DNA from: Actinomycetes bacterium
GTDB lineage: Bacteria > Actinomycetota > Thermoleophilia > RBG-16-64-13
Assembly (NCBI GenBank): GCA_024637095.1
Contig: JAGXFV010000009.1
Location: 1-64,000, forward strand
Direction: 5' to 3'
DNA length: 64,000 bases
Below, one piece after another: positions 34,909 to 43,792 of this stretch (the stretch's first letter is position 1; every line of letters starts with the position of its first letter). Below the pieces are notes generated by a model, which was given only the letters and a program-made list of their open reading frames with translations, was not told the origin of the DNA and did no database searches. The position numbers were made by a program, and so were the translations under genes.

Positions 34909-35562
34909 TTGGCGCCAGGTCCGATCGATAAGTCTCAGGTCCCGCAGGCGACTGTGCCGCGGCTGGCCCGTTATCTGCGAGTTTTGCACCGGCTGGAGAG
35001 CGAAGGCGTGCCCAAGGTCTCGTCCAAGGAGCTTGCCGAACGCCTGGACGCGAACGCCGCCCAGATCCGCAAGGACTTCAGCTACTTCGGGGAATTCGGC
35101 GTGCGCGGCGTCGGTTACGAGGTCGAGTACCTAATCGACCAGCTCTCCCGCTGCCTGGGCGTGAGCGAGAAGTGGAAGGTGATCATCCTCGGGGCCGGCA
35201 AGCTGGGAAGCGCGCTTGCGCGCTACCGCGGCTTTCAGGAGGAGGGCTTCGACCTGGTCGGCGTGTTCGACAGCTCGCAACGGGTGGTGGGCCTCGACAT
35301 CGATGGAGTGACCGTGCGGCCGGAGCGCGAACTGGCGGAATTCTTGAAGGACAACCCCGTGGACATCGCCATTCTGACGGTTCCCGGAGAGGTGGCCCAA
35401 CTGGTGGCCGACAAGGTCATAGCCGGCGGCGTCAAGGGCATAGTCAATTTCGCCCCTGCCCGTCTCGCTTCGGTGGACGGCGTCTTCATCCGCCAGGTGG
35501 ATCTCTCCACCGAATTGATGGTGGTTTCGTTCTACCTCTCGAAGGAGTGCAGCCCCCGCTGA
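34909..35562 (+). CDS. rex: Redox-sensing transcriptional repressor Rex
   Basis: A 217-residue repressor with an N-terminal winged helix (RYLRVLHRLESEGVPKVSSKELAERL...IRKDFSYFGEFG) and a Rossmann NADH-binding domain (VIILGAGKLGSALARYRGF). Rex leaves DNA when NADH is high, releasing genes for respiration and fermentation. The window holds likely targets: the hemL-rex promoter itself and perhaps the cytochrome operon. TTG 34909 follows GGGGGAGGAA. Overlaps the ubiD gene. Confidence 0.96.
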   Translation: MAPGPIDKSQVPQATVPRLARYLRVLHRLESEGVPKVSSKELAERLDANAAQIRKDFSYFGEFGVRGVGYEVEYLIDQLSRCLGVSEKWKVIILGAGKLGSALARYRGFQEEGFDLVGVFDSSQRVVGLDIDGVTVRPERELAEFLKDNPVDIAILTVPGEVAQLVADKVIAGGVKGIVNFAPARLASVDGVFIRQVDLSTELMVVSFYLSKECSPR

Positions 35563-37115
35563 ACGACCTGCATGACTTCATAGAGCTCCTCCGCAGGCGG
35601 AAGGAGTTGGCCGAGATCGAGACCCCGGTCGATCCCGAACTGGAGATCACGGAGATAGCAGACCGGGTCGTGAAGGCCGGAGGACCTGCGCTCCTGTTCA
35701 CAGCCGTCAAGGGCAGCGACCTGCCCGTGCTTATTGGGCAGTTCGGCACGCATGGGCGCATGCTGGCGGCCCTGCGGGCGGATTCCTATGAATCCCTCTC
35801 CCGTCGGGTGCGCGAACTTGTGGCCATGGATGTGCCCGGCGGCTTCGTCGAGAAACTCAAGGCCCTGGGACGGCTGCGAGACATCGCCGGTTACGGGCCC
35901 AAGTTGGTCAAGGAAGGCGTGTGCCAGGAAGTGATCTACCGCGGCGACGAGGTGGACCTCGGTCGCCTGCCGGTGCTCACCACCTGGCCCCTGGACGGGG
36001 GGCCATTCATCACGCTCCCCGTGGTCTTTACCCGCGACCCCCGCAGCGGGCGACGCAATGCCGGGATGTACCGGTTGCAGGTCTATGACCGAAACACCAC
36101 GGGCATGCATTGGCACCTGCACAAGGACGCAGCCGAGAACTACCGGCAGGCCGGCGGCCGCCTGGAAATCGCCGTCGCGATCGGCACCGACCCGGCCGTC
36201 ACCTACTCCGCCACCGCACCGCTGCCCAAGATGTTGGACGAGATGATGTTCGCCGGCTTCCTCCGGGGGCAGGCGGTGGAGATGGTTCCCTGCGTGAGCG
36301 TCGATCTCGAGGTCCCGGCGCACTCGGAGATCGTGCTCGAGGGCTATGTCGACGTCGGGGAGCGCCGCACCGAAGGGCCGTTTGGCGATCACACCGGCTA
36401 CTACTCCCTGGCCGACGAGTATCCGGTCTTCCACGTGACCGCCCTCACCCATCGCCGGGACGCGGTGTATTCGACCACCATTGTGGGCGTTCCCCCCATG
36501 GAGGACACCTACCTGGGCAAGGCCACCGAGCGGCTCTTCCTCCCCCTGCTCCAGCTAACCATGCCCGAAGTGGTGGATATGGACCTGCCTGATGAAGGTG
36601 GATTCCACAATTGCGCTATCCTTTCCATCCGGAAGTCCTATCCTCTCCATGCACGTAAAGTGATGCACGCGGTCTGGGGCATGGGGCAGATGCAGTTCAC
36701 CAAGAACGTGATCGTGGTGGACGAGGATGTGAACGTGCACGACTATGCCGAGGTGGCCTGGCGGGTGTTGAACAACGTGGATCCCAGGCGAGATACGATC
36801 ATCACGGAGGGACCGCTCGATGCCCTCGACCACTCGTCGCCCAACCCCCACTGGGGCGCAAAGATGGGAATCGATGGGACCAGGAAGTGGCCCGAGGAGG
36901 GTCACCCGCGCGAGTGGCCCCCGGATATCGTCATGGACCCTGAGGTCAAGAGGCGAGTCGACGGGCTCTGGGCCGATCTGGGTCTGGAGAAATGGGGACT
37001 GGGAGACCTGGGCGGTGCCGGGGATGGCGGTTCCCAGGCGGAGGCAAGCCTGGCCCGACGTGCCGGAGGGCGGCTGCTGCGCCGGCGTGGGCGTCGAGGC
37101 GAGGACGGTCGCTAG
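35547..37115 (+). CDS. ubiD: UbiD-family decarboxylase (menaquinone pathway)
   Basis: A prenylated-FMN-dependent decarboxylase of about 520 residues: RRRKELAEIETPVDPELEITEIADR at the start, then GMYRLQVYDRNTTGMHWHLHKDAA, VPAHSEIVLEGYVD, EGPFGDHTGYYSLADEYPVFHVTA with the active-site E-x-P-F-GDHTG, and ESSP-like ends. In futalosine organisms this protein (with a UbiX partner, absent here) removes the carboxyl group of the naphthoate precursor. Start may be GTG 35547 or CTG 35559, the latter in a CTGA overlap with rex and 11 bases after GAAGGAG. The last 35 residues are Gly/Arg-rich and unconserved. Confidence 0.9.
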   Translation: MQPPLNDLHDFIELLRRRKELAEIETPVDPELEITEIADRVVKAGGPALLFTAVKGSDLPVLIGQFGTHGRMLAALRADSYESLSRRVRELVAMDVPGGFVEKLKALGRLRDIAGYGPKLVKEGVCQEVIYRGDEVDLGRLPVLTTWPLDGGPFITLPVVFTRDPRSGRRNAGMYRLQVYDRNTTGMHWHLHKDAAENYRQAGGRLEIAVAIGTDPAVTYSATAPLPKMLDEMMFAGFLRGQAVEMVPCVSVDLEVPAHSEIVLEGYVDVGERRTEGPFGDHTGYYSLADEYPVFHVTALTHRRDAVYSTTIVGVPPMEDTYLGKATERLFLPLLQLTMPEVVDMDLPDEGGFHNCAILSIRKSYPLHARKVMHAVWGMGQMQFTKNVIVVDEDVNVHDYAEVAWRVLNNVDPRRDTIITEGPLDALDHSSPNPHWGAKMGIDGTRKWPEEGHPREWPPDIVMDPEVKRRVDGLWADLGLEKWGLGDLGGAGDGGSQAEASLARRAGGRLLRRRGRRGEDGR

Positions 37116-37116
37116 G

Positions 37117-38031
37117 ATGGCCGGTTCCAGCCGCCTGAGTCAGCGGGGCAGCGTGGCCGAGAGCGGTCTTGGGGCGCTGTCCTACCTGGGGCTCTACATC
37201 AACCTGGTCAAGTTCGAGCACACCATCTTCGCCCTGCCCTTCGCCTACGTGGGCGCCTTCCTGGCAGAGGGAGCCATTCCCAGCTTCTGGCGGATGTTAT
37301 GGATTACGGTGGCCATGGTGGGCGCCCGCAGCCTGGCGATGGCGCTCAACCGCCTGCTGGACGCGGAGATCGATGCCCTGAACCCCCGCACCGCTGTGCG
37401 CGAACTGCCGGCGGGGAGACTCTCGCGGCTGGAAGGCTGGGTTTTCTCGCTGGTCAGCCTGGCCGTGCTCATCATCGCTACCCTCAACCTGCCCGAGATC
37501 ACCCGCTATCTCTGGCCCCTGGTCGTGCTTCCCTTCCTGATCTACCCTTTGACCAAGCGCTGGACCTGGCTCTGTCACCTCTTTCTGGGGGCCACCATCG
37601 GCCTGGGACCGGTGGGCGCCTGGGTCGCGGTCACGGGAGAAGTCACCTGGGAGCCCTTCCTGTTGGGCGGAGCGGTGGCCTTGTGGATCGCGGGATTCGA
37701 CATCATCTACTCCTTCATGGATGTTCCCTTCGACCGGTCGCACGGAATCCACTCGGTACCCGCAGATCTCGGTTATCAGGCGGGCGTCTGGCTCCCCCGC
37801 GTCTTTCACACCGCCTCGATCGGACTGCTGGTACTAACCGGTCTGGTCACCGGGGTGGGCTGGCTCTTCTTCGCGGGAGTCCTCGTCAGTGCGGGTCTCT
37901 TGGCTTACGAGAACTGGCTGGTTCGCGAGGTCGACCTGGCCAAGACGGGCATCGCCTTTATGACCATGAACAGCATAATCAGCGTCGTGTTCTTCGTGTT
38001 CGCCACGGGCGCGGTCTTGTTGCAGGGTTGA
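37117..38031 (+). CDS. ubiA: UbiA-family prenyltransferase (menaquinone synthesis)
   Basis: Polytopic membrane enzyme, about eight or nine helices, 304 residues. The first Asp-rich motif is NRLLDAEIDALNPRTAVRELP and the second is DVPFDRSHGIHSVPADLG, both needed to bind prenyl diphosphate with Mg2+. The start of the conserved region, FEHTIFALPFAYVGAFL, is typical of the MqnP/4-hydroxybenzoate polyprenyltransferase branch. It attaches the isoprenoid tail to the naphthoate ring in the futalosine route. ATG 37117 is one base past the ubiD stop. Confidence 0.92.
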   Translation: MAGSSRLSQRGSVAESGLGALSYLGLYINLVKFEHTIFALPFAYVGAFLAEGAIPSFWRMLWITVAMVGARSLAMALNRLLDAEIDALNPRTAVRELPAGRLSRLEGWVFSLVSLAVLIIATLNLPEITRYLWPLVVLPFLIYPLTKRWTWLCHLFLGATIGLGPVGAWVAVTGEVTWEPFLLGGAVALWIAGFDIIYSFMDVPFDRSHGIHSVPADLGYQAGVWLPRVFHTASIGLLVLTGLVTGVGWLFFAGVLVSAGLLAYENWLVREVDLAKTGIAFMTMNSIISVVFFVFATGAVLLQG

Positions 38032-38041
38032 GGGGCGTTCG

Positions 38042-38767
38042 ATGAAGGCCCCGCTGCTCAAGCGCGTAGACGCGGCTCCCGAACCCAGTAAGGTACGGGC
38101 GATGTTCGACACTATCGCCGGTTCGTATGATCTGCTCAACACCCTGATGAGTGCCGGTCTTCACCATCGCTGGCGCGAACTCGGAGTGCTCTTGACTCGG
38201 GTGGGACCCGGCGATTCGGCGCTCGACGTGGCTACCGGAACGGGCGACTTTGCCTTCGCCCTGCGGCGGGTCGTGGGCCCCCAGGGAAGAGTGGTGGGCC
38301 TCGACTTCTCCGAGGAGATGCTCGCCGTCGCCCGGGAGAAGAGCGGGCGCAACCAGCACTGGGTAGATTTCGTTCAGGGCGACGCACTCAGCCTGCCCTT
38401 CGCCGACGATATCTTCGACGCTTCGACGGTTGGCTTTGGCATCCGAAACGTGCCGGACATCGAGCGGGCTTTTGCCGAGATGCGCCGGGTGGTGCGTCCG
38501 GGGGGCCGGGTCGTCTGCTTGGAAATCACTCAGCCGCAGATCATCGGCTTCAAGCAGTTCTTCGGGCTGTGGTTCGATCTGGGCGCGCCGGTGCTGGGCC
38601 GGCTGGCCGGGAGCAACGGCTCGGCCTATGAGTACCTTCCCGCCTCGGTGCGCCGCTTCCCCGATCCCGAAGCCCTGCGGGAGATCATGCGTTCCGCGGG
38701 CATGCAGAATCCACGCTACGAGATCCTGGCCGGGGGCATCATCGCCCTTCACCACGCCTCGGCCTAG
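38042..38767 (+). CDS. ubiE: Demethylmenaquinone methyltransferase
   Basis: Class I SAM methyltransferase of 241 residues: FDTIAGSYDLLNTLMSAGLHHRWR at the N-terminus, SAM motif ALDVATGTGDFAFALRR, GDALSLPFADDIFDASTVGFGIRNVPD and the C-terminal YEILAGGIIALHHA are diagnostic of MenG/UbiE. It adds the C2 methyl to demethylmenaquinone, the last step. Position within the ubiD-ubiA-ubiE-mqn run confirms the menaquinone role. Confidence 0.96.
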   Translation: MKAPLLKRVDAAPEPSKVRAMFDTIAGSYDLLNTLMSAGLHHRWRELGVLLTRVGPGDSALDVATGTGDFAFALRRVVGPQGRVVGLDFSEEMLAVAREKSGRNQHWVDFVQGDALSLPFADDIFDASTVGFGIRNVPDIERAFAEMRRVVRPGGRVVCLEITQPQIIGFKQFFGLWFDLGAPVLGRLAGSNGSAYEYLPASVRRFPDPEALREIMRSAGMQNPRYEILAGGIIALHHASA

Positions 38768-38781
38768 ACTTTGAGGAGCAA

Positions 38782-40014
38782 ATGAGTACTGGCGAATACG
38801 AAAACAAGAACCCGCGTGCCTCCGTTGCGAACGGCGCGAACGGGGCCGGCGCCCGCCTGCGCGCGTCTCTTGATCTGGTCGAAGAGAAGGTGCGCGCCGG
38901 TGAGCGGCTCGGCCGCGACGACGGCCTCGCTCTGTTGAGCAGCCCCGATCTGCTTCGTGTGGGCCGCTTGGCCGACCTGGCCCGCAGGCGCAAGGCGGCC
39001 GAGACCGGAGCAGGCGAAACCGTCTACTTCATCAACAATCGGCACATCAACCACACCAACATCTGCAAGAACATGTGCCGTTTCTGCGCCTTCTCGCGGG
39101 CGGCGGGCGCAGAGGGAGCCTACGCACTTACGCTCGACGAGATCCTGGCCAAAGCCCGGGAGGCAGCGGCACTGGGGGCGACCGAACTGCATATCGTCGG
39201 CGGCGAGCACCCGCAGATGAGCTACGCCGAGGTGCGGGAGATGATGGTCCGCCTGCACGAGACCGTACCGGACATCACGCTGACGGCCTTCACTGCCTCG
39301 GAGATCGTCCACTTCGCCGACAATGCGGAGATGAGCGAGGAAGAGATACTTCTGGATCTGAAAGACGTGGGGCTGGGCAGCCTTCCCGGGGGCGGCGCCG
39401 AGATCTTCTCTCCGCGGGTGCGCGGGCTGGTCTGCGAACGCAAGATCTCTGGAGAACGTTGGCTCGAGGTGCACAAGACGGCCCACCGCGCCGGCCTGCC
39501 GACCAACGCCACCATGCTCTACGGGCATGTCGAGAGCTTGGAGGAGCGGGTCGACCACCTGCTGGCGTTGCGTGAGGCTCAGGACGAAACCGGTGGCTTT
39601 CTGGCCTTTATCCCGCTGGCCTTCCACCCGCAGAACACCGAACTCTCTCATCTGCCCGGGTCAACCGGAGTCGAGGACCTGAAGGTTCTGGCAGCGGCGC
39701 GCCTGTTACTCGACAACTTCCCGCACATCAAAGCCTACTGGGTGATGATCGGGCTCAAACTGGCGCAGGTCAGTCTCTTCTTCGGAGTGGATGACGTGGA
39801 CGGCACGATCGTCGAGGAAACCATCACCAAAGCGGCGGGATCCCAGGCGGGGCAGGCCGTGGCCCGCGCCGAACTGGAACGCATCATCGCAGACGCCGGG
39901 CGGGTTCCCGTCGAACGCGACACTTTCTACCATCCTGTGGCGGGGCAGGCGCCCGCAGATCCCGCGGATGCCATCACTGCGCCGGTGTCCGGGAGCCGGG
40001 GAGTCTCTGCTTGA
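38782..40014 (+). CDS. mqnE: Aminofutalosine synthase MqnE
   Basis: Radical SAM enzyme of the futalosine pathway that joins the chorismate-derived enolpyruvyl benzoate to adenosine. The sequence NRHINHTNICKNMCRFCAFSR has the C-x3-C-x2-C cluster with the HINxTN context typical of MqnE; HIVGGEHPQMSYAE and GGGAEIFSPRVR also fit. About 25 poorly conserved N-terminal residues precede the domain. 410 residues. It overlaps mqnA by four bases (TTGA). Confidence 0.94.
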   Translation: MSTGEYENKNPRASVANGANGAGARLRASLDLVEEKVRAGERLGRDDGLALLSSPDLLRVGRLADLARRRKAAETGAGETVYFINNRHINHTNICKNMCRFCAFSRAAGAEGAYALTLDEILAKAREAAALGATELHIVGGEHPQMSYAEVREMMVRLHETVPDITLTAFTASEIVHFADNAEMSEEEILLDLKDVGLGSLPGGGAEIFSPRVRGLVCERKISGERWLEVHKTAHRAGLPTNATMLYGHVESLEERVDHLLALREAQDETGGFLAFIPLAFHPQNTELSHLPGSTGVEDLKVLAAARLLLDNFPHIKAYWVMIGLKLAQVSLFFGVDDVDGTIVEETITKAAGSQAGQAVARAELERIIADAGRVPVERDTFYHPVAGQAPADPADAITAPVSGSRGVSA

Positions 40015-40883
40015 GGGTTCGCGTCGGGCATATCGAGTTTCTCAACTGCTATCCCCTCTACCACGGGCTTCGGCGGCGGGCGGAGGCTGGGCTGGTGAAG
40101 GCCGCCGACTTCGAGCTGATCTCGGGAGTGCCCACCGATTTGAACCGCATGCTGGTTTCCGGCACCATCGACTTCGGCCCGATCAGTTCCATCGCCTACG
40201 CCCGCAACCATCGCCAACTGGCTCTCTCCCCCCGGCTCTCCATCTCGTCCAGGGGCGCGGTGGACAGCATCCAACTGGTGACGCGGACTCCGATCAAGCA
40301 CATCTCCGCGGTGGCGCTAACCCCCAAGAGCGCGACTTCGGTGGCCCTGCTCAAGACGATTCTCAAGCTGCGATACGGCAGCGACGTCGAGTACGTGGAA
40401 CTCCAGGTGCCTCCTGAGCAGGCGCTGGACGAGGTGGGTGCGGTCCTGCTAATTGGGGACGAGGGACTCGAAGCGATGTACTTCCCCTTCTCGGAGGCGG
40501 GGCGCTACGACCTGGGACAGGTCTGGCAGGACTGGACGGGCCTGCCGATGGTCTACGCGGTCTGGGCCGCTCGGCGCGAGTTCGTCCACGACCATACATG
40601 GGCCCTCCTCTTGGTGGAGGAGGAGCTGGTGAGCTCCATGGGCGTGGGCCGCGAGCGGGCGGACGAGGTGGTGGACGCTGCGGCGGGGATCTCCCGTTTT
40701 GGGCGGGACTGCCTGCAACGCTACTTCCGCATGCTTCATTACGGCTTCGAGCCGGAATATCGGATGGGTCTGCGCCGCTACTACGAGCTTGCGCACGAGG
40801 CGGGCGAACTGGTCGAGCTCCCCGAGTTGCGCTTTCTGCACGAGTTCGGCGCACCCGAAGAATCGCTGGAGGCGCCGGCGTGA
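40011..40883 (+). CDS. mqnA: Chorismate dehydratase MqnA
   Basis: Periplasmic-binding-protein-fold enzyme (cytosolic, no signal) that dehydrates chorismate to 3-enolpyruvylbenzoate, the first step of the futalosine pathway. Motifs: RVGHIEFLNCYPLYHGL, GVPTDLNRMLVSGTIDFGPISSIAYA, LTPKSATSVALLK and LIGDEGLEAMY. 290 residues. TTG start within the mqnE stop, GTG of mqnC within its own stop: the three mqn genes are tightly coupled. Confidence 0.96.
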   Translation: MRVRVGHIEFLNCYPLYHGLRRRAEAGLVKAADFELISGVPTDLNRMLVSGTIDFGPISSIAYARNHRQLALSPRLSISSRGAVDSIQLVTRTPIKHISAVALTPKSATSVALLKTILKLRYGSDVEYVELQVPPEQALDEVGAVLLIGDEGLEAMYFPFSEAGRYDLGQVWQDWTGLPMVYAVWAARREFVHDHTWALLLVEEELVSSMGVGRERADEVVDAAAGISRFGRDCLQRYFRMLHYGFEPEYRMGLRRYYELAHEAGELVELPELRFLHEFGAPEESLEAPA

Positions 40884-41980
40884 CGGACCCCGCCACCGCC
40901 GAATTCCCCGCCGGGGTCGCCGGTAGAGTCCGGGCCGGAGAGCGCCTCTCCGACGAGGAGGCGGTTGCCCTGCTGCGCTCGCGTGACCTTCTGCGCCTGG
41001 GTGAGCTGGCCTCCGAGCGTCGGGCCCAGACGGTTCCCGGGGACCGCGTCACCTACGTGGTCGACCGCAACATCAATTACTCCAACGTTTGCATCACCCA
41101 GTGCGACTTCTGCGCTTTTTACTGCGCTCCCGGCCAGGAGGGAGCCTACGTGCTCACCCAGGAGGAGATCTTCGAGAAGATCGAGGAGACCATCGAGTTG
41201 GGTGGCACCGCCGTGATGATGCAGGGCGGTCATCACCCCGATCTGGGCGTGGAGTACTACGAGGAGCTCTTCCGGGCGATCAAGCAGCGCTTCGAGATCA
41301 CGATTCACTCGCTCTCTCCTCCGGAGATCCTGCATATCGCCAAGGTCAGCGGCCTCGAGACCACGCAGGTGCTTGACCGGCTGCGCGCGGCGGGCCTGGA
41401 CTCGCTTCCGGGTGGCGGCGCCGAAATCCTGGTGGACTCCGTGCGCGAACGCATCGCTCCCCGCAAGGCGCGGACCGAACCGTGGCTGCGGGTCATGCGC
41501 GAGGCGCACAGGATCGGGATGAAGAGCACGGCCACGATGATGTTCGGCAGTATGGAGAGCCTGGAGGATCGGGTCGAGCACATGCGCCGCATCCGAGAGG
41601 TGCAGGACGACACGGGAGGCTTTCGCGCCTTCATTCCCTGGACCTTTCAGCCGGGGAACACCGAACTGGAGGGAGAAGCCGAATCAGCCACCGCCGTCGA
41701 TTACCTGGCCACTCTGGCGGTTTCGCGACTTTATCTGGACAACGTCCCCAACATCCAGGCCTCCTGGGTCACTCAGGGACTCAAGGTGGGCCAGGTGGCT
41801 CTGCACTTCGGGGCCAACGACCTGGGCAGCACCATGATCGAGGAAAATGTGGTGGCCGCCGCCGGGGTGACCTTCAGCGTTTCTGCCGCGGACCTCAAGC
41901 ACGCCATCCGCCAGGCCGGGTTCGTGCCCGCGCAACGGCGGACCGATTACAGTCTGGTCGAGGGGGCTCTGGACCAGTAG
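40880..41980 (+). CDS. mqnC: Cyclic dehypoxanthinyl futalosine synthase MqnC
   Basis: Radical SAM enzyme closing the second ring to give cyclic DHFL. The cluster motif NINYSNVCITQCDFCAFYC and the following MMQGGHHPDLGVEYYEELF, HSLSPPEILHIAK and LPGGGAEILVDSVR are classic MqnC features. 366 residues. GTG 40880 overlaps mqnA as GTGA. The hydrolase that makes its substrate (MqnB, or an MTA/SAH nucleosidase) and MqnD are not in the window. Confidence 0.96.
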   Translation: MTDPATAEFPAGVAGRVRAGERLSDEEAVALLRSRDLLRLGELASERRAQTVPGDRVTYVVDRNINYSNVCITQCDFCAFYCAPGQEGAYVLTQEEIFEKIEETIELGGTAVMMQGGHHPDLGVEYYEELFRAIKQRFEITIHSLSPPEILHIAKVSGLETTQVLDRLRAAGLDSLPGGGAEILVDSVRERIAPRKARTEPWLRVMREAHRIGMKSTATMMFGSMESLEDRVEHMRRIREVQDDTGGFRAFIPWTFQPGNTELEGEAESATAVDYLATLAVSRLYLDNVPNIQASWVTQGLKVGQVALHFGANDLGSTMIEENVVAAAGVTFSVSAADLKHAIRQAGFVPAQRRTDYSLVEGALDQ

Positions 41981-42104
41981 GGTGCGCTTGTCGGAGCGGG
42001 GGCCCCGGGGTGCCGGGCGGTCGGTGGTCAGACCAGTTTCTTTCACATAGCAAAATTACCTGCAAAAATGGGACTTTCTTGGGCAGCTTCTGGCGGTTTC
42101 TGGC

Positions 42105-42134
42105 TTGTGGAGAGCAAGTCGGCAATGTTATACT
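42105..42134 (+). promoter_or_regulatory. Promoter of the hdr-flx operon
   Basis: TTGTGG (42105-42110), an 18-base spacer and extended -10 TGT TATACT (42129-42134) form a near-consensus promoter 100 bases before hdrC. The 253-base spacer (41981-42233) is locally A/T-richer than its surroundings and holds no other recognised element. Confidence 0.65.
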
Positions 42135-42233
42135 GCCCGGCGCTGCCTCTTGTGGAGGCCTGCACATTCTCTTTTGAGCAACAGCCCAGGCGTCAGCCCT
42201 GTTCCGTAGCCCCGCCAACCTCAGGAGGTCGGC

Positions 42234-42794
42234 TTGATCAGATACAACCCTGAGCAGGCCCGCGAGTACCGCGAGAAGCTAATCGAAGAGGTGCAGGCCG
42301 ACGTGGCCGAGTGCTACCAGTGTGGCAACTGCTCCGCCGGCTGCCCGGCCAACTTCACCTTCGATTACCCGCCTAACCAGATGATGCGCATGCTCCAGGT
42401 GGGGTTGGTAGACGAGTTGCTTCGCTCGAAGAGCGTGCAGAACTGCATTCAATGCCTCACGTGCTCGGCGCGCTGCCCCCGCACCATCGACGTGGCCGGG
42501 ATCATAGAGGATCTCAAGACCATCGCCGCCGCGCGCGGCATCGCCGTCCCGGAGCACGTGGAGACCTTCAACCACGCCTTCCTCAAGAACATCGCCCGCT
42601 TCGGACAGCTCAACGAGGCGCTCTTCCTGGTGCGTTTCAATCTGGAATCGGGCCAACCATTCAACGACGCCAGCCTGGGCACGCCGATGCTGACCCGGGG
42701 CAAGCTGGACCCCATCCCTCGGCGGGCGGCGGGTGCCGGCGAAGTCGGACGCATCTACGAGAAAGCGATGGAGAAGGCCAGATGGCAGGCGTAG
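42234..42794 (+). CDS. hdrC: Heterodisulfide reductase subunit C-like iron-sulfur protein
   Basis: A 186-residue protein with two [4Fe-4S] motifs: CYQCGNCSAGCPANF and CIQCLTCSARCPRTIDV, separated by NQMMRMLQVGLVDELL, as in HdrC. It passes electrons between HdrA and the HdrB active site. TTG 42234 follows CAGGAGGTC, a strong ribosome-binding site. First gene of the seven-gene hdrCBA-flxDCBA run; overlaps hdrB by 13 bases. Confidence 0.93.
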   Translation: MIRYNPEQAREYREKLIEEVQADVAECYQCGNCSAGCPANFTFDYPPNQMMRMLQVGLVDELLRSKSVQNCIQCLTCSARCPRTIDVAGIIEDLKTIAAARGIAVPEHVETFNHAFLKNIARFGQLNEALFLVRFNLESGQPFNDASLGTPMLTRGKLDPIPRRAAGAGEVGRIYEKAMEKARWQA

Positions 42795-43792
42795 CCTACT
42801 ACCCGGGGTGCTCGCTGCGGCACTCCGCGATCGAGTTCGACCGCTCCACCCGCATAGTGCTCGAGTCGCTGGGGATCGACTACGAGATCGTCAAGGATTG
42901 GACCTGCTGTGGGGCGTCTCCCGCGCACATGACCAACCACCTGCTGGCGCAGGCGCTCGCGACGCGCAACCTGCGTCAGGCTGCCAAGATCGGCGAGGAA
43001 CTGCTGGCTCCCTGTCCGGCCTGCTATCAGCGGGAGAAGAACGCCGAGGTCGAGGTCCATGCCGACGCCGACTTCCGGGCTGAGGTCAACGAGATCATGG
43101 ATGAGCCCTACACCGGCGAGGTCCGGGTGTGGAGCCTGCCTGAGTTTCTCAAAGAGAAGGTGGGCCTGACGACGCTGGCCAAGCTGCCCACCACCGACCT
43201 CTCTCAGCTGAAGGTGGTGCCCTACTACGGTTGCCTGCTGGCCCGGCCCGCGGAACTGACCGGCGAGTGTGACACCGAGCAGCCCATGGTCATGGACCAG
43301 TTGCTGGCCGCCGCCGGAGCCGACGTGGTCTGGTGGAACTACAAGACCGAGTGCTGCGGCGCCAGCGTGGGCGTACCCAACAAGATCATTCAGCAGCGCC
43401 TTTCGGAGAAGATCCTTTCCCAGGCGGAAGAGGCCGGAGCGGACGCCATCGTGACCGCCTGTCCCCTCTGCCACCAGAACCTGGACATGCGCCAACACCA
43501 GCTGAACGACGCCATGGGCACCAGCCACCGTATGCCGGTGCTCTACCTGACCCAGGTTATGGGCTTGGGCCTGGGCTTCACGCCAAAAGAGATGATGCTG
43601 GACAAGCACCTGATCGACCCCACCCCGGTGGTGGAGCGGGCAATCGCCAAGGCCGCGGAGGTGCGGGCCGAAGCCGAGCTCAAGGCGCAGGAGGCTGCGG
43701 AGAAGGCACGCAAGAAGGCCGAGCGCAAGAAGAAGGAAGCGGAGGCCAAGCCGACCGGCGACGAAGATGCGAACGTGGAGGAACGCGAATGA
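42782..43792 (+). CDS. hdrB: Heterodisulfide reductase subunit B-like protein with charged tail
   Basis: Two CCG domains carry the non-cubane cluster ligands: YYPGCSLRHSA with WTCCGASPAH and APCPACYQREK; then YYGCLLARP with TECCGASVGVP and TACPLCHQNLD. HdrB reduces a disulfide or related thiol acceptor; the natural substrate here is unknown because no DsrC or coenzyme M/B genes are present. The C-terminal 45 residues are an unusual Lys/Glu/Ala-rich helix (KARKKAERKKKEAEAK) not found in typical HdrB, suggesting an extra interaction surface. Confidence 0.92.
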   Translation: MAGVAYYPGCSLRHSAIEFDRSTRIVLESLGIDYEIVKDWTCCGASPAHMTNHLLAQALATRNLRQAAKIGEELLAPCPACYQREKNAEVEVHADADFRAEVNEIMDEPYTGEVRVWSLPEFLKEKVGLTTLAKLPTTDLSQLKVVPYYGCLLARPAELTGECDTEQPMVMDQLLAAAGADVVWWNYKTECCGASVGVPNKIIQQRLSEKILSQAEEAGADAIVTACPLCHQNLDMRQHQLNDAMGTSHRMPVLYLTQVMGLGLGFTPKEMMLDKHLIDPTPVVERAIAKAAEVRAEAELKAQEAAEKARKKAERKKKEAEAKPTGDEDANVEERE